Assembly (NCBI GenBank): GCA_958298945.1
Contig: OY282605.1
Location: forward strand, 7,091,811-7,155,810
DNA: 64,000 bases
Source of the DNA: Atherix ibis
Lineage: Eukaryota > Arthropoda > Insecta > Diptera > Athericidae
Direction: 5' to 3'
Shown one piece after another: positions 44,684 to 55,230 of the stretch (the first letter of the stretch is position 1; each line of letters starts with the position of its first letter). A program made the translations under genes and the position numbers. The notes below the pieces were generated by a model. The model saw nothing but the letters and a program-made list of their open reading frames with translations, did no database searches and was not told the origin of the DNA.

Positions 44684-45881
44684 TGAGGGTCATTCAACAA
44701 GTACTTAGCCTCACCGCCCGATGGAACTGCTGTCACAAAAGAAATTTACCATCGTGCAGTACATTTTTTTAGTAGCCTACTGTCAAAGTTTCAGTCGATT
44801 CCCTTCATTAATTTTGTTTTGAGAGCCTTTGAAAGCGAGCGTGTCGGTCGGTTGCACAAAAATGGAAAAAGAACAATATCGTTCGGTGATTAGATCCTTG
44901 TTTTTGGAAGGGAATGCGACCGTCAAGAATTGGTTCAACGAGTTTGTTCGTGGCCGCACGCCGGTTTTTGATGAGCCACGCCCAGGTGCCCCGAAAACGG
45001 CTGCTACGGAGGAAAACGTTAAAAAGTCCACGATCTCGTGTTGGCAGACCGTCAATTGAAGGTTCACAAGATAGCTGAGACTGTGGGCATCGCAGTAGGA
45101 ACGGTGCATCATATTCTACACGAAGAACTGAGCATGAGAAAGCTGTCGGCGCGATGGGTGCCGCGTTTGCTCACACCGGAAAACAAACGCAACCGTGAGA
45201 CCACATCGGCGACGTGTTTGGCGCTGTTTCAGCGCAATCCAGCGGAGTTCTTGCGTCGTTTCGTGACCGTCGACGAAACATGGATTCACTGGTACACACC
45301 AGAGACCAAGGAACAGTCGAAACAGTGGACTTCACCCAGCGAACGTGCTCCGAAGAAGACTGTTCGATTAGCCGGAAAGGTGATGGCCACCGTTTTCTGG
45401 GATTCACAAGGTGTGATCCACATCGATTACCTCGAGAAGGGTAAAACAATCACGCGGTGCTACTATGCTGACTTATTGGGCCGATTTGACGTCGAATTGA
45501 AGAAAAAGCGGCCCCGCTTTCCGAAGAAAAAAGTGCTGTTCCACCACGACAACGCGCCGGCTCACACCTCCGCCGTCGCCATGGCCAAATTGGTCGAATT
45601 GCGCTACGAATTGCTGTCCCATCCACCGTACTCTCCAGATTTGGCCCCCTGTGACTACTTTTTGTTTCTAAACCTGAAAAAAATCACTCGCCGGGAATAG
45701 GCCACGGAGGCCTATTTTGCTTCCCTCAAGAAAATGTATTTTTTGGACGGGTTAAAAAAGTTAGAGCATCGCTGGGTCAAGTGTATCGAGCTTGAAAGAG
45801 ATTATGTGGAAAAATAAATTACCACCTTTCCAAAATTTTCGTTTTTCTTTTGTAGGCTAAGTACTTGTTGAATGACTCTCG
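44684..45881 (+). mobile_element. Mariner A, copy 2
   Basis: The left end TGAGGGTCATTCAACAAGTA (first base changed) and the right end (reverse complement CGAGAGTCATTCAACAAGTA) belong to the family at 10536-11806. TA follows at 45882-45883. The preceding dinucleotide is AT, so the left target copy has decayed. Confidence 0.88.
44862..45817 (+). pseudogene. Mariner A transposase, copy 2 (broken)
   Basis: Starts MEKEQYRSVIRSLFLEG. A deletion relative to copy 1 joins this directly to ATVKNWFNEFVRGR. One base is lost in the A-run at 45021-45028, so KVHDLVLADR is read out of frame. VDETWIHWYTPET is complete here, unlike copy 1. DYLEKGKTI, FHHDNAPAHTS and PYSPDLAPCDYFLF carry the remaining catalytic motifs. 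A deletion after LKK (45680-45700) removes part of the C-terminal region, but the tail DGLKKLEHRWVKCIELERDY is present in another frame. Confidence 0.88.
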
Positions 45882-46774
45882 TACTACTCCATAATCTAAG
45901 AATCGGATCTAATAAATGTTAAAAAATAATTGATGGAAAACTTTTAGTATTGCCACAGCAGATTGTTAAAAATCGTCCCTATTTGAAGCGCAATAAATTA
46001 CTTATTGTAATAAAAATTATTATACTCGTACAAAAGCTTAAATAAATAATTTATTAAACTTTCTAAGTAAACTCCATTCATTATTATTTGTTATTTATTG
46101 GTCCACGTGTTAGAGCATATATGCAAAAATGAGGTTATGTACCTCTTCAGATGTCAGTGCTCTAAACATACTTTAAATTGGAACAAATTAGAATGTTATT
46201 AATACGAGAAAAAAAACTATTAAAATAACAATATAAAAATAATAACAAAATTAGAATGTATGGAAAAAAGTATGCCTGATTAAAGTGTGCCAAAATTACA
46301 AGTATCTATTTTAACCAAATACATAACATATGATAATGCTTACTTTCCATAATTATTTATTAGATGGTATTGCAAAAAAACCAAATTACTTTTAAAAATA
46401 CTAGAACATTATGAAATATTGGTTAATTTTACTTTAAAATATAATAATTTTACGGAAAAGTATAGTTTTTATTCCAAAAAACCAATAATTTTATTTAATT
46501 AGTCAAGACAAATCTTTCGTTATTCACGGATTATTTTTCCTCGGAAATTTTCCCCAAAAAACATTATTTTTTGGTAAGCAGGTACTTATGGGTAAAGTTT
46601 ACATTTAAAAACGAAAGTTTTTTTTTTTTGGAGATACAAAATAAAACCATGAGAATTTTGATTAATTTATGATAATTTTTTAATGAAGCAACTTTTCAGA
46701 AAATGGTACCAAAAATCATCTAAAATTATATCATAATTTTTAATATTTTTTAATGAAAACTTGAAAGGTTTTTA
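45882..46774. other. AT-rich DNA, no gene seen
   Basis: No motif-bearing frame. CTCCATAATCTAAG at 45887-45900 resembles a P-like terminus but is isolated. Confidence 0.4.
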
Positions 46775-46881
46775 AAGAGTTTTCGAATAATAGTGATATG
46801 ATTTCTTTTCAAAAAAAAAAAACACACACACACACTAATTGTTAAGGAAATTCAAAAATGGTTTTTATTTAATGTGAAGTA

Positions 46882-48152
46882 CGAGGGTCGTTCAATAAGT
46901 CCTTAAAAAATCCAAGATATTGCGCTTGTAGTGTTGGTAAAGATTTTTTTTTGTAAGTAGCATTATCGACAAGAAAGCTGTCAAAATTTCAGCTCGATAC
47001 ATAGCGTAGGTCAATTTCTATCGTCGATTAAAGTTAACGACATTTATTTGTGCATAACAATGGAAAAAAGCGAGTTTAGGGCTGTCATCAAACATCTCCA
47101 TTTGAAAGGCTTAAGCCCGAAAGAAATCAAAGCCGAGTTGGATGTAGTTCATGGCACATCTGCACCTGTGTTTACGACGGTTTACAATTGGGTGAATGAA
47201 TTTAAACGTGGCCGTTCATCCACAAAAGGTGAACATCGTTCAGGACGCCCAGTTGAGGTGTCTACTCCTGAAATCATCGACAAAATCCACAATCTGATTT
47301 TGAACGATCGGCGAATTAAAGTGCGCGAATTAGTTGAGGCCAAGGGCATATCACAAGGTACAGTCGCTTCAATTTTGCATGAAAAATTGTCTGTGAAAAA
47401 AATTTCGGCAAGATAGGTGCCGCGTTTGCTCTCAGAGGAGATTAAGCGCAATCGTGTAGTGGACTCTGAGGCTATGCTGGCACTCTTTCATCGCAATCCT
47501 GCCGAATTCCTTCGTCGATATGTCACTGTGGACGAAACCTGGATACACTACTACACTCCAGAAACGAAGAGACAGTCATCACAGTGGATTTTCAAGGGTG
47601 AACGGGCTGCGAAGAAGGCAAAAATTGTGCCATCGACCGGCAAGGTGATGGCCACGGTCTTTTGGGATTCGCAGAGCATCATTTTTATCGACTACTTGGA
47701 AAAAGGAAAAACAATAACAGGAGCGTATTACGCGTCGTTATTGCAACCGTTGAGCGAGGAAATCAAAGAGAAACGCCCCCATCTGAAGAAGAAAAAAATC
47801 CTCTTGCATCAGGACAATGCGAGTGTGCACACCTGCGCTGTTTCCATGGCCAAAATTGTGGAATTGAGAATGGAATTGTTGCAGCATCCCACTTATTCAC
47901 CAGATTTGGCCCCGAGTGACTATTTTCTTTTCCCCAATCTGAAGAAATGGCTTGGCGGACGACGGTTCACTTCCAACGAGTATTTTGCAGAACTTCCGAA
48001 ATCCTATTTTTTGGACGAAATAAAAATTTTGGAAAAACGGTTGGAAAAGTGTATAGAGCTAAAAGGAGATTATGTTGCAAAATAAATTTTTTTTTTATTT
48101 TAAAAAACAGTTTTTGTCTATCTTTTTCTAAGGACTTATTGAACGACCCTCG
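46882..48152 (+). mobile_element. Mariner B (complete ends)
   Basis: The 1271-bp element lies between TA at 46880-46881 and 48153-48154. The ends CGAGGGTCGTTCAATAAGTC are perfect inverted repeats for at least 25 bp. It is inserted in the H1 element. Its length equals that of mariner A copy 1 and the ends are related. Confidence 0.94.
47060..48085 (+). pseudogene. Mariner B transposase, one stop codon
   Basis: ATG 47060 opens MEKSEFRAVIKHLHLKGLSP. WVNEFKRGR and the HTH VRELVEAKGISQGTVASILH follow. The only stop is TAG at 47414-47416 in AR-stop-VPRLL, where mariners have Trp (TGG), so a single G-to-A change explains it. VDETWIHYYTPET, DYLEKGKTITG, LLHQDNASVHT and TYSPDLAPSDYFLF carry the catalytic Asp, with exactly 34 residues between the second and third. 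FTSNE joins YFAEL directly, so about eight residues common in relatives (EVI...) are missing. C-terminus ELKGDYVAK. This is the best preserved transposase in the window. Confidence 0.92.
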
Positions 48153-48166
48153 TACAATCGATACAA

Positions 48167-48870
48167 TTAAATTCTGAATAAAATGTCATTCAAATGGCCT
48201 CCATGACTTCTTTTGCAGGAACGTATTCGATTAACCCAATTTTCGAGCACTTTTTCCACTAAATCAAGTCGTATGTCATGAATAGCACGTTCAATATTAA
48301 CTTCTAAAGCTTGAAGACAGTCTGGTTTATTGCAAAAGACCAATGACTTCAAATAACCCCACAAAAAATAGTCTAATGGTATTAAATCACAACTTCTTGG
48401 AGGCCATTCAATGTCACAATTTCTTGAAATAATCGAATCTTCAAACTTTTCTCGCAATAATTCGGTTGTTGCACGCGTGCTGTGTGGCACGTAGCCCCGT
48501 CTTGTGGGAACCAGATATTGTCAAGATCAACTTCTTCGAATTTCGGCCATAACAAAATGGTTATCATCGATCTATACCGGTCTCCATTGACAGTAACGGT
48601 GTTACCAGCTTCATTTCGAAAGAAGTACGGACCGATGATTCCACCACACCAAACTGTCAATTTAGGTGAATGTAAAAGGTGTTCATAAATAATTTGTGGA
48701 TTTTCTTCACACCAGAATCGACAGTTTTGTTTATTTATCGTACCACTCAGATGAAAGTGAGCCTCATCGGAGAAGATGATTTTCTTAAAAAAAGTTGCAA
48801 TTAGAGAACGATTATTTTGATAATAAAATTGAATAATTTGTAAACGTTGTTCTTGCGTATATCTCTCCAC
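48167..48870 (-). pseudogene. H1 transposase (DD41D type), internally deleted and frameshifted
   Basis: Minus strand from ATG 48870: MERYTQEQRLQIIQFYYQNN is typical of the N-terminus, but it jumps at ATFFKK directly to IIFSDEAHFHLSGTINKQNC. TVWCGGIIGPYFF and IWFPQDGATCHTAR follow. A one-base shift near 48480 leads into TTELLREKF, IEWPPRSCDLIPLDYFLWGY and HGGHLNDILF. Between QDG and PLD there are about 41 residues, the DD41D spacing of rosa-like mariners. The main HTH region is lost. Confidence 0.85.
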
Positions 48871-49277
48871 GATGAAATTGTAAATATTATTGAATAGAAA
48901 TCATATCACTATTATTGGAAAACCCTATATGACAATCCAAAACTTTTTACAACGCGACAAACTGTCCAAACGGTGAATTAAAGATAATTGGCTGTTCCGA
49001 GTAGCCAAATTTGCGATTTATAAAAAAATATCATTTTAAACGTTTAAGTAAAAATATTTATTTAAACAAAAATTCAGAATGAAAATCTTTTTAACAAAAA
49101 TGACTCCGTCGGACTTTAGTTTAAGTTAAAGCTTTCCCCTCAATCCGTTATAAAAGTAAAGAATTTTTAATATGAAATTAATGTGATAGTGTAATTAAAA
49201 ATTTTCAGTGAACAAATTCAATAAAAACAAAGCTATTAAGTATCCTTTGGGAAGGCTACATGTCCTAACGATTCATA

Positions 49278-50423
49278 TCAGGTGTATAAGCTTTAATCCG
49301 CTGTTTGATCATAGATAGCGTGAGTGAGCGTATTAGGATGTCACCATTAATCAGTGCACATTGTCAGCCTTTAGTAATCATGTCTAGTTTTGTGCTAGAA
49401 AAAGAGCATACACATATGCGGGAAGCTCTGCTTTTCTGATTCAATTTGAAGAAATCGGCTACTGAATCGGTGACAGCGCTTTATCGGAAACAACGTGCCA
49501 AGATTGGTTTCGTCGGTTCAAAGACGGCAATTTTGACTTGTGGGACAAGAAGCGTGAAAATCGGCCTAGGAGGGGCCTTCAATTACAGGCTCTTTTGGAC
49601 GAAGACGATACCCAATCGCAAAAAATGCTCGCGGAGCAATTGGGTGTTACTCAAACAGCCATTTCCATGCCTTTGTGTGCCATGGAGAAGATTGAAAAGA
49701 TCGGAAAATGGGTGCCGCATGAATTGAACGATAGACGCCAAAACACATGCGAAATCTTGCTCGCCCGACAAAAAAGAAAGTCGTTCCTGCATCGGATTGT
49801 GACAGGCGATGAAAAGTTGATATATATCGAGAATCTTAAACGCAAGAAATCGTGGGTTGATCCCGGCCGACCATCAAAATCTTCCCCAAGACCAAATCGC
49901 TTCGGACGGAAGACGATGCTGTGCGTTTGGTGGGATCAGCAGGGTATCGTCTACTATGAGATGTTGAAACCTGGTGAAACTGTCAATGCACACCGCTACC
50001 ACCAACAACTGATCAAATTACACCGTGCTCTACATGAAAAAAGGACGGACAAGCTGATTTTCCTCCACAACAACGTCAAAAATGGTCCAAAACTACTTGG
50101 AGAGACTCACCTGGGAGGTGTTTCTCCACCGCGCTTATTCACCAGACCTGGCACCTTCCAACTACCACCTGTTTTCGTCGATGGGCCACGAGCTCGCTGA
50201 GTAGCACTTCGATTCTTACGAAGATGTCCGAAAATGGCTTGATAAGTGGTTTGCTTCGAAAGAGAAGGATTTTTTTTTGGCATGGTATCTACAAATTGCC
50301 CGAGAGATGGGAAAAATGTGTTGCTAGCGAGAGCAAGTACATTGAATAAATTTGTTTTTGCTTTCTATGAAAAAAACATGAATTTTTTTGACTAAAAAAC
50401 AGCGAATTTAAGCTTATACACGG
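49278..50423 (+). mobile_element. Mariner D, copy 2
   Basis: The left end TCAGGTGTATAAGCTTTAAT follows TA at 49276-49277. The right end, in reverse, is CCGTGTATAAGCTTAAATTC. Same family as 38790-40007, opposite orientation. Confidence 0.85.
49380..50349 (+). pseudogene. Mariner D transposase, copy 2 (broken)
   Basis: ATG 49380 gives MSSFVLEKEHTHMREALLF, then a stop (TGA) within the FCFNLKK stretch. Next come AKTTC-like CQDWFRRFKDGNFDLWDKK and ALLDEDDTQSQKMLAEQLGV, which is intact here and corrupt in copy 1. EKIGKWVPHELNDR, HRIVTGDEKLIYIEN and KTMLCVWWDQQGIVYYEMLK follow. After KLIFLHNN (Asn replaces the second catalytic Asp) a deletion removes the APSYTSK stretch and shifts the frame; RLFTRPGTFQLPPVFVDGPR is the shifted continuation of YSPDLAPSDY. 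Inactive. Confidence 0.87.
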
Positions 50424-51402
50424 TTTTAAGAAGAAAAAAACTCTGCTGATTGTCTGTGTCAATGAAATAAGATCTAAAAATCATATTGAATAGTTGAAGT
50501 TAAAAATTATATCCTATCTCCAAGGGCGAAAAAATTTACATGGAGTCTCTAAGGCTTAGATTAATCCACGCGTCTAATAAACGATCTAAACATCAAATTC
50601 CCCCTCTTTTAAGCGTCTAACAATGTAATATAATATATTCGTGAGCAATTTCTACATTAATATTTTATGTTCCTCTGGCACTGCCATTTTATTAAACAGA
50701 AAAAATTTTACTTTTTCTTTTTAAATTATATCAAGTAATCTCATTTCGCATATATCAAAATAGCTTTATATTTTATATACCAATTATTAAAGTAAAAAAT
50801 TAAATAAAATTTATCACAAATAAATTAAATACGAATACAATGAAAATGCAGACGCACAGGAAATATGGAAACTGTCAAATGTCAAAATAAACTTCAAATG
50901 TCAAAAAACTGCCCTAAAATGATCGAGTCCTGCAAGAAGTTCCGTGGCAAGGTCGCAGCAAACTGAAAATTAAGTGTCTCTTATTTAACTTTACTTTTCA
51001 GAGCCCAATTGGATAATCCTTTATTTACTGCGCGATGGTTTTTTTTTTTATGTAAGACTAGGTGCATACATGTTTGTGATGATTTATCAGACTACAAAAA
51101 AGCAACGATTGGCGGACAATAACAAATAATTATTTTGAAATGACAAAAAAGATCCTAAGTGGCTTTAGCGGAAACACTTTTCGAAGATAACATTTTTTTT
51201 CGTAAATATTTTTTTAATGATTGCAAAAATTGGGAATAAATTTAATGATGTTACGTAATCAATAATCTGAGCAGTTAAATATTTTTTTCGTATGTGAAGT
51301 GATAGGGAAATAATATGAAGTGAGTTTCTAAGTTCGAAATTTAAAGAAAGTTTTGATTAGCCAAATTATTGTGCACAACAGTTTAGAAGTCAGAAGTGAA
51401 AG
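50424..51402 (+). repeat. 5' flank of M13 gene 3, duplicated with gene 1
   Basis: 50424-50870 is AT-rich with nothing recognised. From 50890, CTGCCCTAAAATGATC, GAAGTTCCGTGGCA, TTTAACTTTACTTTTCAGAG and the ACTACAAAAAAGCAACGATT stretch match 3030-3320 upstream of gene 1, so the duplication reaches at least 480 bases above the promoter. Confidence 0.65.
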
Positions 51403-51486
51403 CTTATCAAATTAACTGACCTTCAGGGAAGATAAGCCAACGTAAAATTAAATTAGCTTATTTTTGGGGTACTTTCGAATCAGTTG
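51403..51486 (+). promoter_or_regulatory. Core promoter of M13 gene 3
   Basis: CTTATCA (51403-51409, weaker GATA core), AGATAAG (51430-51436), TTAAATTA near 51448-51455 and TCAGTT (51480-51485). The predicted +1 is A51482, 53 bases before the ATG as in genes 1 and 2. Confidence 0.65.
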
Positions 51487-51534
51487 CAAAATTGTTCGAT
51501 TCGTGGTCGGAATAGTTTTATTTTCTCCGTAAAA

Positions 51535-53583
51535 ATGGGAAAAATTAATTCACTTCCGATTATTGTGTACGGAATCTTATTTATATTAAACTACGGTGTT
51601 CATGGTCTACCAGCAGTTCCAAATGACGAATGCATTTCCGAATGTGATGAAAATGTATTTCCGGCTTATGTTAATTATGAGACTTTAAGGGAAATCACAG
51701 ATGCCGATAGAATTCGCAAAATTCAAGCACATTTTATAGAGAAGATAATCGATCGAAATGTGAATCCATGTGATGATTTTTATAATTTTGCTTGTGGAAA
51801 TTGGGCTGTAGCTAACAATGTGAAAAAGCAGAGCGGTAAAAGTGTCGCAGGATTTGTTCAACAAATGAACAGAAAAGCAGTCAACAGATTGTTCAACAGC
51901 ACAATTGCTGACAATGATATTGAAAGTATCCGAAAAGCAAAAAATTATTATGCGGCTTGTATGGACACGGAAAAGATAAAAAGGAGAGGATACGTAGAAC
52001 CATTGAAGGAGTTTCTGAGGAGTTTCGGATCATGGCCAGCTCTCGATGAAAATTGGTCACCGGAAAATTTCGATTGGCTAAATCTGACTGCCCAAATAAA
52101 CCTTTATGGATTTAAATCCGTATTGGAATGGACCATTAAGAATGGTTTGAAAGCTCCAACTTTATATAATTTAAGGACAGTTTGGAACGGCAATTTGAAC
52201 TACGTGCTAAGATTGTTAGGAGTCACTAAAAATTACCAAGACAAATTATATGAAATGGCGTCCAAGTTTGATGAACAGCTGTTGGATATAGTACCAGATA
52301 ATTCGACAAATGAAGAGTTTATACCCGTAGAATGGCTGAGCAAATCCACTGGAATCAATTGGGAAAATTATTTATCTGTAGTTTCTCCTGACGAATACTT
52401 TGAAAACATTCCAGTACAAGCATACGACTATTTTTGGGATCTTGGAAAATTAATGCATAGAACAGATCCTGAAGTGTTTGCGAATTTCGCATTTCTTCAT
52501 ATTATAAACAAATATATAATAACCATGAATTTGAATTTTGAATGGGATAAAAAGTGGAAGCATATGCAGAAATGTACATCAACAATGTTTGACGAATTTA
52601 AATCTGTATTGAGTGCGATGTTTGTACAAAATTACGTGTCGGATGAGATGCGAAGAGATCTAACAGAAATGATCTTAGACGTCAGAGAAGCAGCCAAAGA
52701 AGCATTACAGAACACCACTTGGCTCGACGAAAAATCCAAGAAAGCTGCTATAACCAAATTGGAAGTATCACCCTTTGTAATTGGCTACATTGATGATGTG
52801 CCTATTGAAGAATTGGACGAATTATACAAAGATCTTGATATAGATCCCCAGAAATATATTGAAAACAAATTAAGTTTAGCAAAAAATAGAAAAAAAATTG
52901 CGCAGAGAAAATCATCATCTACCTCGTATGAACTGAATGCATTTTTCCAACTATCCGAACGTGGCAAATTGATTTTAAATGCAGGCATTTTAGTCCCACC
53001 ATACTATCACATAATTTTCCCAAGACTAATCAATTTTGCATCTATTGGTACGATAATTGGTCACGAGTTTATGCACGGATTTGACGTTGAAGGTATCCAA
53101 TGGGATGCCGATGGAAACATAAATGTTTGGTTTGACGAAAATCTTCAACTTTCGTATGCTGTGAGGGCGGCATGTTTTCGCGAACAGTACAAAAAATACA
53201 AACTACCCGATCTCGATTTATTTGTGAACCCCGATAAGACAATTGGTGAAAATATTGCTGATGGTGAGGGTCTAGCAAGTTCATATCGTGCTTATAAAAA
53301 TTGGGCAGCGAAGAATGAGGAGTTAGCTGATCTGGAATTGAAGCACTATTCGGGTCTGAATTTTACTGTCGACCAATTGTTTTTCATAGCGTATGCTCAA
53401 AATTCGTGTGCAGAACTGAGCCACGAGCAGTTAAATTATCTTGTTAAAAATGATTCGCACACACCCAATTTGTACCGAGTGATTGGGGCAGTTTCAAATT
53501 CCCACAGTTTCGCCGATGCGTTCCAGTGTCCACTCGGCTCGCCAATGAATCCAACAAGAAAATGTGAATATTTGAGGCAGTAA
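51535..53583 (+). CDS. Secreted M13 (neprilysin-like) zinc metallopeptidase, copy 3
   Basis: Single exon of 682 codons. The signal peptide is kept with a small change (ILFILNYG). HEFMH lies at 510-514 and ENIAD follows with its ligand Glu at 572. NAFF, PHTP-like SHTPNLYRVIG and the Cys-rich end CEYLRQ are present. After ACGNW it carries KKQSGKSVAGFVQQ, like copy 1. In the middle VQNYVSDEMRRDLTEMILDV is shared with copy 4. Near the zinc site NPDKTIGENIADGEGL is shared with copy 2. ASSYRAY replaces EFSYRAY directly after ENIADGEGL. The pattern is mosaic rather than tree-like. Convergent with copy 4, with which it forms an inverted duplication. Confidence 0.93.
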   Translation: MGKINSLPIIVYGILFILNYGVHGLPAVPNDECISECDENVFPAYVNYETLREITDADRIRKIQAHFIEKIIDRNVNPCDDFYNFACGNWAVANNVKKQSGKSVAGFVQQMNRKAVNRLFNSTIADNDIESIRKAKNYYAACMDTEKIKRRGYVEPLKEFLRSFGSWPALDENWSPENFDWLNLTAQINLYGFKSVLEWTIKNGLKAPTLYNLRTVWNGNLNYVLRLLGVTKNYQDKLYEMASKFDEQLLDIVPDNSTNEEFIPVEWLSKSTGINWENYLSVVSPDEYFENIPVQAYDYFWDLGKLMHRTDPEVFANFAFLHIINKYIITMNLNFEWDKKWKHMQKCTSTMFDEFKSVLSAMFVQNYVSDEMRRDLTEMILDVREAAKEALQNTTWLDEKSKKAAITKLEVSPFVIGYIDDVPIEELDELYKDLDIDPQKYIENKLSLAKNRKKIAQRKSSSTSYELNAFFQLSERGKLILNAGILVPPYYHIIFPRLINFASIGTIIGHEFMHGFDVEGIQWDADGNINVWFDENLQLSYAVRAACFREQYKKYKLPDLDLFVNPDKTIGENIADGEGLASSYRAYKNWAAKNEELADLELKHYSGLNFTVDQLFFIAYAQNSCAELSHEQLNYLVKNDSHTPNLYRVIGAVSNSHSFADAFQCPLGSPMNPTRKCEYLRQ

Positions 53584-53595
53584 ACACTGGAATTT

Positions 53596-53618
53596 ATTGA
53601 ATCAACTCGCCAAATTGA
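53596..53618 (+). other. 3' UTR stem-loop of M13 gene 3
   Basis: GAATCAACT, CGCCA, AATTGATTC: the gene 1 hairpin with one stem mismatch. AATAAA follows at 53630-53635. Confidence 0.4.
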
Positions 53619-53759
53619 TTCCGTTTTCAAATAAATTTCTTTTATGAGAAGCGGAAGTAACTGAGCTTAGCATCTTTTTTTAATTTTTTAATGTGAAAAT
53701 TTGATAATAAAATAAAATTTTACTGACCTTTCAAAATTGATAAACTTTATTTTATTTTT

Positions 53760-54490
53760 AATTCAATTTAAAGCATTTCCTATTCGTGCTATTGCAATTC
53801 GATTGCTATAAGTAAAATTTCGTTGGTTTTTGAATATGAAAAGGCTGAAAAGGTCTAAGGATATTATATGAAAATATTATACAAAAGACATTATTTTTAA
53901 TTTGTTTCATCGTCTAATATTGTACCGGGCATTTCGTAGTTCGGAGAGTTCAGTTCTTTAATTTCACAATGGTCGTAAATATGTGTCATCCAAGATGGCA
54001 TTTGTCATCGTTTAATTGACTATTGAATGCGCAGAAGATACGCCGATTGGTTGCTGGAATAATAAACTTTGGATGCTAATTTTTCTAATAAATTTTCTTC
54101 AACGATGAAGCTTGTTTCTCAATCGGTGGTACAGTAGTAAGCAAAATTAGCCTTTTTGGGGGGTTTTAAAAACTCTAAAGTGACTGTATAGAAGCCATTG
54201 TATCCGAGAAAAGTGACAGTTTGGTGTGCATTTTGGTCTGAAGGTGTCATTTCAGATTTTTCGAGAACCAACATTTGACTAGTAATGGACGAATTACTGT
54301 TCGAAATGTGCGACAAAGCCATTAAAAGGATCAAGTCCAGCAAAAAGTATTTTTCAGATCGTTTGATTGATGTTATATTCCATGCATAATAGCAGCAACG
54401 TCTGAGCAATATAATAATATATACGAGTATAAAAGTTGCGGGGCACAAATTCGATAACGTTTTACAAGTATTCCCCAAGCTACCATCTTT
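53760..54490 (+). pseudogene. Decayed H-family mariner, flank of M13 gene 3
   Basis: Same order as 5930-6500. CGCCGATTGGTTGCTGGAAT, a degenerate SDEACFSIGG-like block near 54100, FWSEGVISDFSRT near 54230-54265 and SDRLIDVIFHA near 54355-54388. Stops and shifts throughout. Confidence 0.65.
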
Positions 54491-55030
54491 CCTCCCATCC
54501 CTTATAACATGTTCACTTCAAATATAACCAAAAACAATAATAATATTATTATAGCTTCATATGCGGTCTCAAAAAATGCCTAACATCGCATCTGCAAAAC
54601 TTTAATAACACATGCTTGAATATAAATTTTCTAAATAGTAGATGAAAATGGGTTTATCAACAGAAAAGTGTTCATATCACATTCACTTTTCGTCAATTGC
54701 TAATTACAACAATTTCCAGATCATTACATGTATTGTTTCCCTTAAAGTAGGAAAATTTTACTTTAAATTTAGATTTTCATAAAAATTTTAAATTCGATCC
54801 TCTTCATATAATTTTTGATTCCATTACTTGACGGATATTGGTTTTTAAATGCTCTAAAGTTTGAAGATATTCTGCGTAAAAACATGATCTTTTGTGTAGC
54901 CCAACAAGAAATAGTTCAACAGCGTCAAATACATCCCAAATTTGTCATATTGTGAGGTTTGTGGTGCCATTCACATATGGTTCAGTAATGCTTGTGGAGC
55001 CATCTTTTCGAAATCTCATATGGTTTAAAT
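54490..55030 (+). repeat. Downstream cassette copy 3 joined to an inverted H fragment
   Basis: 54490-54770 matches the cassette at 6580-6840. 54770-55030 is H-family sequence in reverse (minus strand YAEYLQTLEHLKTNIRQVM-like). The whole of 54490-55030 matches the reverse complement of 59830-60350. Confidence 0.6.
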
Positions 55031-55228
55031 TATATGTTGTATGTTGTTGTACGAAAAATGTATGTTGTTGTACGAAATTGCTGACAATGTGCACTGATTA
55101 ATGTTGACAGATGTCAAACTCATGGTAGTTTAATACGCCCAGATAAAAATATATCGTGTCCATGGTAGTTTAATACGCCCAGTCACGCCATCTATGACCA
55201 AACAGCGGATTTCAGCTTATGTACCTGG
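55030..55228 (-). mobile_element. 5'-end fragment of mariner D with internal duplication
   Basis: It matches 39870-40007 of mariner D, including the terminus (reverse complement CCAGGTACATAAGCTGAAAT) followed by TA. CATGGTAGTTTAATACGCCC occurs twice (55121 and 55161), a 40-bp direct duplication. Confidence 0.7.
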
Positions 55229-55230
55229 TA

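Larger units (their letters stand above)
46775..48925 (-). mobile_element. H1: DD41D-type mariner, with mariner B inserted
   Basis: GAGTTTTCGAATAATAGTGA on the left and, in reverse, GGGTTTTCCAATAATAGTGA on the right form inverted ends, with TA near 46773 and at 48926-48927. Mariner B (46882-48152) lies inside. Removing it leaves about 0.88 kb, so H1 is internally deleted. The transposase remnant is on the minus strand. Confidence 0.75.

Noticed and set aside
45887..45900. P-like terminus (CTCCATAATCTAAG) beside mariner A2
   Set aside because: No partner terminus or 8-bp duplication was found, so the match is too short.
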